Assembly: GCA_017620475.1 (NCBI GenBank)
Contig: JAFZQI010000044.1
Coordinates: 1-64,000, forward strand
Direction of reading: 5' to 3'
DNA: 64,000 nucleotides
Source: Clostridiales bacterium
GTDB lineage: Bacteria; Bacillota; Clostridia; Saccharofermentanales; Saccharofermentanaceae
Part shown: positions 53,858 through 62,480 of the stretch, piece by piece
Layout of the letters: each line of letters starts with the position of its first letter
Position numbering within the stretch: the stretch's first letter is position 1
Position numbers and translations under genes: made by a program
Notes under the pieces: model-generated
Database searches by the model: none
What the model was told of the DNA's origin: nothing
What the model saw: the letters and a program-made list of their open reading frames with translations, nothing else

Positions 53858-56206
53858 TTATTCTATGACAAGTTCTCTGATCTCGACTTTCTTGACCTTC
53901 CGCGATACCAGATAGGCAAAGAGGAAAAAGCCGGCAACAAGGAGAACGACCGGGATCACCACTGTTTCCGTGGTATAGGGAGCGACAAAGTTCGTAACTC
54001 CCATGCTCCGCAGCATCCTGTTCAGGACTTTGAACGAGAACAGAAGACTTAAGACCGCACCGATGGCCGAGCCGATGATCGCCACCAGGAAGAAGCGGAG
54101 GGCGAACAGCAGACGGAGTTTCCCGGATGTGAATCCTATGGCCTTATAGATGCCGAGATCTCTTCTCTCCTGTGCGAAGACACGGCTGCAGATCATGCTG
54201 ACGACTACCAGTACAAAGATAACGGAGAACACATAGATCATGTAACGCATGATATCCACCGCCAAACGGATCATCTCGGTTTCTTCATCCAGGAAATCCG
54301 TATTCACGGTCACCTGGACGGCATCACCATATTCAGCCTCTAGCGCCGCCCCGACCTTATCGGCATCCGAATCATCTTTAAGACTGATACCATACCAGGC
54401 AAACCCGGTAACTCCCAGTTTTTTGCCGGCATCCCAGCCCATCGAGAACACACGTCCCGTATCGCTCATGGAAGCAAAAATACCGGTAATGATGTATTCT
54501 GCCGAGTCATCTCTTCTGGAAACGGTCACTTTATCGCCGATGGAACGGCCCAGTTCCTCTTCCAGGATCTCGGTGATCACGATCTCGTTATCGTAAAGCG
54601 GAGCCCGACCGGAGACGATCTTGATATTTTCGGGATTCTTTACAAAAGAGCACATGATCGTGCTTTCTTCGATGGTCACGTACTCATTTCTATAAAAGTA
54701 CGTCTTGTCCACTTCCGCCGTCTCTTTGGCGATCCGATCCATACCTTCCATCTGTTCCTCGGTGAAAATGCCCTCTTTCGGACGGACGACCACCTCGGTA
54801 AAGATCTCGCCCATTGCTTCCATAGCGGACTTGGAACGCATAGAAGTACCCATGAGATTTACAGTCAGCATGAAGAACATGAGGACCGCACAGATAATGA
54901 TTGCGACGAAATACCTTCTTTTATTGGAGCTGAACTGCCGGTACGCAAGGCTCATCGACAACCCGTTTCCGGAAACCGGCAATGTCAGCAGACTGTCAAA
55001 GTACACATCCCTCCGTTCCCCGGTCAGTGCTTTTACCGGAGAAACCTTGCCGATCCGTCTTGTGGCAAGAAGGACCATCAGACAGGAAACGAGAATGATC
55101 AGCAGAAGTACCGGGATACTGGAACTGAAGTCGATGGTCTTTGGTGCGATGATGCCGACGACAGTCTGAAAAATGTTACCGAACTTCCAAACCAGCGGGA
55201 TCGCCAGGATCGTGCCGATGACCGAACCCAGAAGCTGCGCCAGGATATACATAAGTGCATAAAGGAGACGGATCCTTCCTTTCGTAAATCCCTGAGCCTT
55301 GAGAATGCCGAGTTCCGTATAATTTTCCTCGATGGTCACCGCGATATTGTGTGCCATGATGATCACCACGACCGCTGCGAGGATGATGGCAAAGACGATC
55401 ATGACGGAACAGGTGATCTCTGAAAAAAGATTGGTGTAATACTTCATCTGCGTCTTGGTTTCCGAAGAATAGGCGTAGTTCTGCACGCCGGTATCCAAGT
55501 TGATCCGCTTGGCAAAAGCACTGTCACTGAGACCACAGTCGGCTTTCTTATCGAGGTAGATCACGGTCACACGTCCCATCGTATCATCATCGACAGCATC
55601 GCTCTCCGCCACCAGTTTCTCAAAAGTTTCGGGGGCGACAAATACCGTTTTCCAGCCGATCATGGCCGAGCCGCAGATCGGTTCTACAATGAAGCCTTCG
55701 ATGGTCAGTGTATACTCGCCGCCACGGGTCACAAAACGGATCTCGTCGCCGACCTTGCATCCCGATTTCGTAGCCACGCCCTGAGGCACATACATACCGT
55801 TTTCCGAAGGTACCGGAACGGAGTCTTCATAGGCGGTAAAGTCATCGGTAAACTTACGGGTCACCACCGAATTAAGCGGCACAATGAGCCAGCTCTGATT
55901 ATCTTCTTTCCCTTTAAAGTAATGTTTATCCATGAGGAGCGCGGAAGCGGTACGCACACGTTCCACCAGAGGGTGCGATTCCAGAGACGCAAGCATGTCG
56001 TCCGTGACTTTTCTTGAGTCCACATCGACGAAAACATCGGCGACTTTGGCTTCTATGAAGGCATCATCGATGCTCTTAGTTACGTTCTTTTTGATGCTGA
56101 AGAGCATGGTCAGAAGCGACGACACCAGGATCATCAGAAACATAATGCCGAGGAACGTGCCCTTCTTTCTTCTGATGTTGGCACGAAGCAGTGTAAGGAT
56201 ATCCAT
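53858..56206 (-). CDS. ABC transporter permease, FtsX/MacB-type
   Basis: 782 aa. An N-terminal membrane segment (FLGIMFLMILVSSLLTMLFS) is followed by a large extracellular domain of about 210 residues, three membrane segments at about 270-390, another extracellular domain, and three more near the C-terminus. Two FtsX repeats (TVTILAAVVVIIMAHNIAVTIEENYTELGILKAQGFT and VSMICSRVFAQERRDLGIYKAIGF) match the duplicated architecture of this family. With the adjacent ATPase it belongs to the mechanotransmission-type transporters (MacB/LolCDE/Bce-like), not to importers. GGAGG precedes the start. Confidence 0.92.
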   Translation of the reverse strand: MDILTLLRANIRRKKGTFLGIMFLMILVSSLLTMLFSIKKNVTKSIDDAFIEAKVADVFVDVDSRKVTDDMLASLESHPLVERVRTASALLMDKHYFKGKEDNQSWLIVPLNSVVTRKFTDDFTAYEDSVPVPSENGMYVPQGVATKSGCKVGDEIRFVTRGGEYTLTIEGFIVEPICGSAMIGWKTVFVAPETFEKLVAESDAVDDDTMGRVTVIYLDKKADCGLSDSAFAKRINLDTGVQNYAYSSETKTQMKYYTNLFSEITCSVMIVFAIILAAVVVIIMAHNIAVTIEENYTELGILKAQGFTKGRIRLLYALMYILAQLLGSVIGTILAIPLVWKFGNIFQTVVGIIAPKTIDFSSSIPVLLLIILVSCLMVLLATRRIGKVSPVKALTGERRDVYFDSLLTLPVSGNGLSMSLAYRQFSSNKRRYFVAIIICAVLMFFMLTVNLMGTSMRSKSAMEAMGEIFTEVVVRPKEGIFTEEQMEGMDRIAKETAEVDKTYFYRNEYVTIEESTIMCSFVKNPENIKIVSGRAPLYDNEIVITEILEEELGRSIGDKVTVSRRDDSAEYIITGIFASMSDTGRVFSMGWDAGKKLGVTGFAWYGISLKDDSDADKVGAALEAEYGDAVQVTVNTDFLDEETEMIRLAVDIMRYMIYVFSVIFVLVVVSMICSRVFAQERRDLGIYKAIGFTSGKLRLLFALRFFLVAIIGSAIGAVLSLLFSFKVLNRMLRSMGVTNFVAPYTTETVVIPVVLLVAGFFLFAYLVSRKVKKVEIRELVIE
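55025..55034 (-). repeat. AAAAGCACTG word in the FtsX-type permease gene, copy A
   Basis: Exact decamer on the sense strand, read as Lys-Ala-Leu. Confidence 0.6.
55514..55523 (+). repeat. AAAAGCACTG word in the FtsX-type permease gene, copy B
   Basis: Exact decamer opposite the coding strand; the gene reads Ser-Ala-Phe. It lies 480 bp from copy A in the opposite orientation. Confidence 0.6.
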
Positions 56207-56219
56207 ATGTCTTTCCTCC

Positions 56220-56981
56220 TTACCACTTCATGGAAGAAAGCCATGCATTGACCTGAGTCTCGCGGCTCTTCTCTTCTTCTTTTTCGTAAGGCGGGAGACT
56301 CAATTCACCGATGACGTTGCCGTCTTCCAGATAAAGAAGGCGGTTGCCGCGAAGCGCGGCTCGCAGGTCATGGGTAACCATCAGGATGCTCTGTCCCTGA
56401 CGGTTAAGATCCGTCATAAGGTCCAGTACTTCTGTCGTATTTTTCCGGTTCAGCGCACCGGTAGGCTCATCGGCAAAAAGAAGCTTCGGCTCGTGGATGA
56501 TCGATCTTGCAATCGCGCAGCGCTGCTGCTCACCGCCGCTTACCTGCGAAGGGCGATGATCCATCACATCCGAAACCCCCATCTTCGCAAGAAGGTCTTC
56601 CGCCCTCTTTTTGACTTCGGAAGAAGTCTTTCTATGGCTTAAATATCCCGGTACCGTAACATTTTCAAGAAGTGTCAGATTACTGACCAGATGCATCTGC
56701 TGGAAGATAAACCCGAAATCGTGGGACCGCAGATCCGCCAGTTCCTTCTCCTTCATCTTTACCAGATCTTTCCCGTCGAAAAGCACTTGACCCGAGGTGG
56801 CTTTGTCCATCCCCGAGAGTGCATAGAGAAGCGTGGATTTTCCGGATCCCGATGCGCCCATTACGACGGTAAAGTCTTTCTCCCGGATCTCGAGGTCGAT
56901 GTGCTGGAGAACATGCACCTGTCCACCGTTGTGGGCGAAGCTTTTACAGAGGTCCTTTGCTGTAAGAATGTTCTGGATCAT
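56220..56981 (-). CDS. ABC transporter ATP-binding protein for the FtsX-type permease
   Basis: 253 aa. Walker A GASGSGKSTLL, Q-loop FIFQQMHLVSNLTLLENV, signature VSGGEQQRCAIARSI, Walker B KLLFADEPTGALN and the H-loop VTHDLRAAL are those of the MacB/LolD/BceA group. AAGGAG lies 9 nt before the ATG. Its gene is 13 nt upstream of the permease and 110 nt downstream of the histidine kinase. The two-component system upstream probably regulates it, as in peptide-antibiotic resistance modules. Confidence 0.95.
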   Translation of the reverse strand: MIQNILTAKDLCKSFAHNGGQVHVLQHIDLEIREKDFTVVMGASGSGKSTLLYALSGMDKATSGQVLFDGKDLVKMKEKELADLRSHDFGFIFQQMHLVSNLTLLENVTVPGYLSHRKTSSEVKKRAEDLLAKMGVSDVMDHRPSQVSGGEQQRCAIARSIIHEPKLLFADEPTGALNRKNTTEVLDLMTDLNRQGQSILMVTHDLRAALRGNRLLYLEDGNVIGELSLPPYEKEEEKSRETQVNAWLSSMKW

Positions 56982-57090
56982 TACTTTTCTATCTCCTTTA
57001 TCTTCTTAATTGAAATCGCTCATGTGTTTCATTGTCCACATTATTTCCGAAAACATATTAAGAAGTCCTTAACCTCTGTTTTTTTCCAAA

Positions 57091-58233
57091 TTATTTTTCA
57101 TCCGGTTTTTCCGGCAGGATCAGCTTCGCCAGAAGCCCGCTGCCCGTATTCTGAAGTTCGATATCCCCGTCCATCTGCGTGATCAGGTACTTCACGATGT
57201 AAAGGCCAAGACCGGAACCGGGCTGGGATCCGTGGTTGTGCCCGCGATAGAACTTGTCGAAGATGAATGGCATATCCTCATCCGGGATGCCCTTTCCATA
57301 GTCCCGGATACAGATACTGACATTGCCGGAACCTCGGGTAAGAGACACTTCGATCTGTCCGCCTGCATATTTTCTCGCGTTGGTGATGAGATTTTCGATA
57401 CACTGAAGGAGACGGTCTGGATCGGCGCTGACCACGGCCGTGAAATCCGGTTTCTGCCAGGAGATCTCCTTTCCTTCCGGATCGAGATCTCTGACCGCAC
57501 CTTCAGTAAAGCCACGGATCTCGACATCTTTCTTCTCGACCTGGAGCCGGTGCATATCTGAAAGGGAGTGAAGGAGCAGGTCATCCGTGACCTTACTGAC
57601 CTCGTCGCATTTCTTCATAAGGATCTGCAGATACTGCGCTCGCTTCTCTGGCGAACTGTCGAGGTTCGCCTCCAATCCTTCCGCATAGGCGCGGATCGAA
57701 GTGATCGGCGTCTTGATGTCATGGGAAAGCGTCGCGATAACGGTCTTATTGTTCTCGATGGCTTCCTTTTCCGAAGCACGTGCCTTATTCAGTTCTTTTC
57801 GCATACTGTCGAAAGCCCAGGAGAACTCCCCGACCTCCGATCCCCGATCGTAGGCAAGCGGAATATCGGTATTGCCTCGCGCGATCTCCGTCGTGTACTT
57901 CGATATCTTCCGAAGCGGACGTAATACGGTGACGGATAGGAAGATCCCGGCGATCAGAAGACATACCGCGCCGCATCCGCCCACGATCAGGATCCGCACA
58001 TCGCGTTCTTCCCTGTCATTCCGGATCCGTACATCGTCGGAGAGTTTTTCCAGTTTCTCGGACGCATTCTTCGTATTCCCTTCTTCGACCAGTTTCCCGA
58101 TCTCATTGATCTCGATGATTTCTTCCTGTTTTTCCGCATCGCTGTCCTTGGCCGATGCGAAATAGAGTCCCAGTGTCAGCGCGATCACCAGGACCATGAG
58201 CACGGAAAAAACAACGAGCACATGCTTACGCAT
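57091..58233 (-). CDS. Sensor histidine kinase with HAMP domain
   Basis: 380 aa. Two membrane segments (about 6-27 and 88-110) frame an extracellular sensor of only about 55 residues, mostly Lys/Glu/Asp-rich. A HAMP linker (LRPLRKISKYTTEIARGNTDI) precedes His171 in TLSHDIKTPITS. The ATPase domain has an N-box (QCIENLITNARKYA), G1 (IRDYGKGIP), F-box and G2 (GSGLGLYIVKYLI). The start overlaps the regulator gene by 8 nt. With HAMP and a small sensor it is not the intramembrane-sensing BceS type, so a direct ligand or stress signal is more likely. Confidence 0.94.
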   Translation of the reverse strand: MRKHVLVVFSVLMVLVIALTLGLYFASAKDSDAEKQEEIIEINEIGKLVEEGNTKNASEKLEKLSDDVRIRNDREERDVRILIVGGCGAVCLLIAGIFLSVTVLRPLRKISKYTTEIARGNTDIPLAYDRGSEVGEFSWAFDSMRKELNKARASEKEAIENNKTVIATLSHDIKTPITSIRAYAEGLEANLDSSPEKRAQYLQILMKKCDEVSKVTDDLLLHSLSDMHRLQVEKKDVEIRGFTEGAVRDLDPEGKEISWQKPDFTAVVSADPDRLLQCIENLITNARKYAGGQIEVSLTRGSGNVSICIRDYGKGIPDEDMPFIFDKFYRGHNHGSQPGSGLGLYIVKYLITQMDGDIELQNTGSGLLAKLILPEKPDEK

Positions 58234-58918
58234 CTTCCGGCACCTCCAGCATATAGCCGACCTTATAGACAGTCTTCAGGTACTTCGGATCCGCCGGGTC
58301 GTCTTCAAGTTTTTCACGCAGCCAGCGCATATGCACCGTGAGGGTGGACGCCTCCGACGTCATAAATGCACCCCACACCGATGTCAGTATCTTTTCTTTC
58401 GGCATCGCCTGATTCTTATGCTCACAAAGGAAAGAAAGAAGGTCAAATTCCCGAAGTGACAGCGATACGGCCTGTCCGTTCTTCGTAACCGTCCGGGATG
58501 TCATATTGACGCAGATACTTCCAAAAGAAAGGATCTTCTCTTCTTCAGAAAACCCGTACGTCCTTCGAAGAAGCGCCTGTACACGGACAAGAAGTTCCTT
58601 CATGGAGTAGGGCTTCGGAAGGTAATCGTCTCCGCCGATCTCGTAGCCCGAGATACGGTCATCCTCCGATGTCCTCGCGCTGGCAAAGATGACCGGCACC
58701 GTCGACACGGCACGCAGTTCTTTGCAAAGCGCAAATCCGTCGCTGTCCGGCAGATTGATATCCAGAAGGATAATATGGTATGTATTCTTCGACAGAAGGT
58801 CGAAGGCTTCTTCCGCGGAAAAAGCACTGCTGACGCGATATCCGTATCCGGTGAGCATGTCTGCGATCACCATGTGAAGATCGGCATCATCATCGACAAT
58901 AAGAATACTGTACTCCAT
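58226..58918 (-). CDS. OmpR/PhoB-family response regulator
   Basis: 230 aa. The receiver domain has the acidic pocket VDDDAD and phosphoacceptor Asp53 in ILLDINLPDSDGF, then FASARTSED (Thr/Ala switch region) and DDYLPKPYS (Lys). The C-terminal winged helix (SLREFDLLSFLCEHKNQAM, LTVHMRWLREKLEDDP) is the OmpR-type DNA-binding domain. It is the first gene of the HK-ABC operon and divergent from the membrane protein gene at 59084. Confidence 0.96.
   Translation of the reverse strand: MEYSILIVDDDADLHMVIADMLTGYGYRVSSAFSAEEAFDLLSKNTYHIILLDINLPDSDGFALCKELRAVSTVPVIFASARTSEDDRISGYEIGGDDYLPKPYSMKELLVRVQALLRRTYGFSEEEKILSFGSICVNMTSRTVTKNGQAVSLSLREFDLLSFLCEHKNQAMPKEKILTSVWGAFMTSEASTLTVHMRWLREKLEDDPADPKYLKTVYKVGYMLEVPEDA
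58820..58829 (+). repeat. AAAAGCACTG word in the response regulator gene
   Basis: Exact decamer opposite the coding strand; the gene reads Ser-Ala-Phe. Confidence 0.6.
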
Positions 58919-59009
58919 ACTCTGTTTCCCCCGTTTTTTCTATACTCATCTTACCATTTCTCCCGTCTTTCACCTAGATTTTTTGTGATTATCCGAAAAC
59001 TCCGCGATG

Positions 59010-59038
59010 TAGCAACTTAGATGCCTCCATGTTATAAT
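59010..59038 (+). promoter_or_regulatory. Candidate promoter of the polytopic membrane protein gene
   Basis: TATAAT (59033-59038) is a perfect -10. The base 17 nt upstream begins TAGCAA, a weak -35. Confidence 0.5.
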
Positions 59039-59083
59039 CACTTCTGCACGGGGTGATTCAAAGTGCAACCGGAGGTTTGGGGA

Positions 59084-60664
59084 ATGGAAGAAAGCGGAAA
59101 GAAGCAGATGAAGAGTGTGGGAAGTATCCTGCAGAAAGTCTTCTCCGCCGTTGTCATTTTATTGATGGTATTCTCGCTTTCCGGCTTCATTGCCGCTCCT
59201 TTAACTGGAGATGTTAAGGTCTTCATGGCCGGCGCCAACCAGGCGAATTACTTAAGTCCCGAGCTCTTCGTCGGTGCTTTTCGATCCTGGGAATTGAAAA
59301 GTGTTTTCGCAAGAGTCGTATCCTGTTTTGTCTACAAGACCGCTACCTTGTTTGTCCCTTATAGTTCCTATGCTTTCGAAGCTGTGAGCAAGGCAGTCTA
59401 TGCCGTGCTGATCCTTCTTGTTTCCTATCTGTCTATGAGATGGATCTTCCCGAATGAGCGAAGGAAGATCATTCAGGGGGTCATCAGCTGTTCCACATTC
59501 TTCTTCGCCATGCATACCTGCTGCCAGCTTCAGGTGGAGATGACTGCCTCCCTGTTTATCCTTCTGGCCTTCTCACTTTACATCAACGCGATCAAAACCG
59601 AAACCAGAACGAAGGCCAAACTTTTTTCGGCCGGACTTCTGATCGGCACCACGTTCTTTATAAAGAGCGTGCTCATTCTTCTTTCCGTGACGGTCGTGGC
59701 CGCGATCTGTATCTATAAAAAGGAAAACGGCCTGAAACTGTCGATCAGAGAGATGCTGATCGTCGTCGCGGGAAGCTTTGCGTCTCTTGCACTGACATCT
59801 CTTCTGATCGCCATCATCAATCCGACGGAGTTCCGCGATATTCTCGATGCCGCCAACTTTCAGGGCACGATCCTCGACACGAAACTGACCTTTTCGGAAC
59901 TGGCAACGATTTTCTACGAGAAACACAAATGGGCGGTGCGGTTCCTGCCGGTCGTGGCACTGGGCGTGATCTGTATCCCGCTCAATGCTTTTTCCGCGGT
60001 ATGCGAAAAGAAATGGTCCCTGTTCCTCTTCCACTTCGTCATGTGGCTGATGCCGGCCTTATTTATCTTTATTTCGGATCAATACTTCATCTACCATTTC
60101 GCCGCATACATCTTCCCGGCTCTGATCGAGATCTACTATGCAATCCTGCACAAGAAACTGTGGAATAAGCTTATCATGGGTGCGTTCGCGCTTTTCCTTC
60201 TGTACTGGTATGCCACCCGTTTTTCCATCCTTTCGTCCCACACACGAGACTGCATAACCAGGCAGACAAAAATGTTCCGGGACAGAGACGCTTTTCTGGA
60301 AAGCATCGATTTTGACAAAAACGCGCCCGTTCTTTATCTGGATGATGGTATGGGAGCCTACACGCTCGGAAACCGTTCTCAGCTCAGATACTTCTTCCCG
60401 CTTCCCCTTCAGCGGATCCCGGACGATTCGGATCTGGCCTGCCGTAAAGAATGCCTGGAAGAAACCCTTGCCTATGACGGCAGATACATCAGCGTTGTAG
60501 AAAGCTGGTTCTACAACTACGGATATAACCAAAACATCAGGGAAAAGATCCAGTCGGAATACACCTTAATCGGCTCCTATAAGATGTTTACGCCGCCGGT
60601 ATATTTCGATTCATCAGATGATGGAGAATACACGATCAAATTGTATGAGAGAAAGCAGGGCTGA
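59084..60664 (+). CDS. Polytopic membrane protein, possible GT-C-type glycosyltransferase
   Basis: 526 aa from the ATG at 59084 (GGAGG 8 nt upstream); the in-frame GTG 21 nt earlier has no ribosome-binding site. About ten membrane segments fill residues 18-390, and the last 135 residues form a soluble extracytoplasmic domain. After the first membrane segment, PLTGDVKVFMAGANQA has an acidic residue at the position used by GT-C enzymes, followed by a juxtamembrane FRSWELK segment; that pattern suggests a lipid-linked sugar transferase. No diagnostic motif decides it. It converges exactly with the cyclase gene (stops are adjacent at 60664 and 60665). Confidence 0.6.
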   Translation: MEESGKKQMKSVGSILQKVFSAVVILLMVFSLSGFIAAPLTGDVKVFMAGANQANYLSPELFVGAFRSWELKSVFARVVSCFVYKTATLFVPYSSYAFEAVSKAVYAVLILLVSYLSMRWIFPNERRKIIQGVISCSTFFFAMHTCCQLQVEMTASLFILLAFSLYINAIKTETRTKAKLFSAGLLIGTTFFIKSVLILLSVTVVAAICIYKKENGLKLSIREMLIVVAGSFASLALTSLLIAIINPTEFRDILDAANFQGTILDTKLTFSELATIFYEKHKWAVRFLPVVALGVICIPLNAFSAVCEKKWSLFLFHFVMWLMPALFIFISDQYFIYHFAAYIFPALIEIYYAILHKKLWNKLIMGAFALFLLYWYATRFSILSSHTRDCITRQTKMFRDRDAFLESIDFDKNAPVLYLDDGMGAYTLGNRSQLRYFFPLPLQRIPDDSDLACRKECLEETLAYDGRYISVVESWFYNYGYNQNIREKIQSEYTLIGSYKMFTPPVYFDSSDDGEYTIKLYERKQG

Positions 60665-62470
60665 TCAGTCCTCTTTATCCTTCGGACCGATAAGTTTCAG
60701 GACTTCAAAGCCTTCCGCCTTACCCTTGAGCTTAATGGAAGCCCCCAGTGATTCGAACTGCATCCGGTCTTCCAGTTTCTCTGCCACAGCGCGGCTGATA
60801 TAAACTGTTCCTCCGGGCGCGTTGGCTTCCAATCGGGCGGCCGTATTGACCGTATCGCCGATCGCCGTATAGTCCATACGCTTCTCCGAACCCATGTTTC
60901 CGACAACGGCAGGACCGAAGTGGACACCTACGCCGACGTTGAGTTCCTCGTTGATCTCTTCTTTCAGTTTCCGGGACAGTTCCTTTGCTCCCTCGACGAT
61001 ATCCAGCGCGGTTTTGGCCGCACGGTACACCGGGTCTTCTTCCGGAAGAGGCGCCCCCCAGAACGCCATCGTCGCATCACCTACGAACTTGTCCAGCGTT
61101 CCTTTATTGTTCTCAATGCATGTACTGGTCATCGAAAGATACTGATTAAGGATATGCACCACTTCTTCAGGTGAAAGTCTTTCGGACATCGTCGTAAATC
61201 CTCTTATATCCACGAAAAGAACTGCAATCTCGCAGAGCCTGCCTCCGAGTTTAAGATTATCCGTTCCCTCCTTGAGGATCTCACTTACGATACTCGGAGC
61301 AACATATCTCTCAAAGGTCTTGGTCACATTCTGTCTTTCGATCGCCGCCCGGATATAATGGCTCGCCACGGTTACTATAAACAGAATGAATACTCCGACC
61401 GGGATCCAGAGCGCATGCGTAATATATCCGGCAGAGAAAAGAATTTCTGATCCTCCGAGTGCCAAAAGCAGTGAAACAACAAGCAGCGAAACCGAGGTAA
61501 ACAGGCTTCTGTTGTTGCAGAAAATCAAAAAGGCGAAGCAAACCAGGAAAAGCACCATCAGCTGGAGATAATCGGGAACGTCCACCTTGTAATTTCCGTC
61601 CAAAAGATATTGGATCACGTTCGCCTGGACTTCCACTCCGTACATACGGGTGGTCCTGTCAATGGCCGTGATATACGAATCCGAAAGGGCTGCCGCATAA
61701 GGGCCGATGAGAACCAGTTTGCCGGAATAATAGGAAGAATCCACTTCCCCTTTGATCAGTTGACTGAGAGAAACGCCATCGTAGAAGTTTCCCGGTTCCG
61801 TGTAATACGAGATAAAGAACTGGCCTCTTTCATTGACCGGCGGATCCGTGATGGTAAGTCCTTTTTTTTGTGCATACATCTTTGCCGCCACATAGGGCAT
61901 GGAATATACACGCTCGCCGTACGGTTCCACGTACAAAAGCGCATGGCGCAATACACCGTCCGAATCATTCATGGAATTGATATGGCCCTGTGTTGTTACC
62001 TGTTTCAGTTCTTCGTACGGTTCTTCGTAATTGAGGACCGCATAGGAATCGATGATGACCTTGTCACTGCCGAAACTCGTTTTCGTACCGAAATACGCCG
62101 TAGTTGCCGTCACAACATTTCCAAGGGATTCGGCCGCTTTGGCAAGACGCTCATCCGCTTCCGGAGTGGTGTGCCCGGAATCCAGGAAATCCACGGCGAC
62201 TACAGCCGGAAGATTGTCGGGATCGGAAGCCAGCGCCTCCAAAGCCGAGGCCATAATCGTGCGGTCCCAGGTATTATACGGTCCCAGTTCCTTGAAATCA
62301 TTCTCATCGATTCCGATGATGACGATATCCCCCGGCACGGTTTCCGGCCTTTGATAGATCGCATCCTTCACGTACATATCCGGCTGCTCCAAAAGTCCGA
62401 TCTTACAAATGAATGTAATAATCAGGGCGCCGACGAGCGATATAATCAGTTTTCTGTTTCTTTCATTCAT
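60665..62470 (-). CDS. CHASE2-domain class III adenylate cyclase (second copy)
   Basis: 601 aa, the same architecture as the protein at 39994: N-terminal membrane segment, CHASE2 (GDIVIIGIDENDFKELGPYNTWDR), three membrane segments and a cyclase domain. The catalytic set is complete: VLFVDIRGFTTMSE and KFVGDATMAFWGAP (metal Asp), Lys in GTLDKFVGD and Asp in MDYTAIGD (adenine), and Asn/Arg in TVNTAARLE. Similarity to the first copy is high throughout, including CHASE2. Its neighbour upstream is a FecR-domain protein 10 nt away; CHASE2 cyclases and FecR-domain proteins are a recurring pair in bacteria and should share an extracellular signal. Confidence 0.93.
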   Translation of the reverse strand: MNERNRKLIISLVGALIITFICKIGLLEQPDMYVKDAIYQRPETVPGDIVIIGIDENDFKELGPYNTWDRTIMASALEALASDPDNLPAVVAVDFLDSGHTTPEADERLAKAAESLGNVVTATTAYFGTKTSFGSDKVIIDSYAVLNYEEPYEELKQVTTQGHINSMNDSDGVLRHALLYVEPYGERVYSMPYVAAKMYAQKKGLTITDPPVNERGQFFISYYTEPGNFYDGVSLSQLIKGEVDSSYYSGKLVLIGPYAAALSDSYITAIDRTTRMYGVEVQANVIQYLLDGNYKVDVPDYLQLMVLFLVCFAFLIFCNNRSLFTSVSLLVVSLLLALGGSEILFSAGYITHALWIPVGVFILFIVTVASHYIRAAIERQNVTKTFERYVAPSIVSEILKEGTDNLKLGGRLCEIAVLFVDIRGFTTMSERLSPEEVVHILNQYLSMTSTCIENNKGTLDKFVGDATMAFWGAPLPEEDPVYRAAKTALDIVEGAKELSRKLKEEINEELNVGVGVHFGPAVVGNMGSEKRMDYTAIGDTVNTAARLEANAPGGTVYISRAVAEKLEDRMQFESLGASIKLKGKAEGFEVLKLIGPKDKED

Positions 62471-62480
62471 TGTTCTCTTC

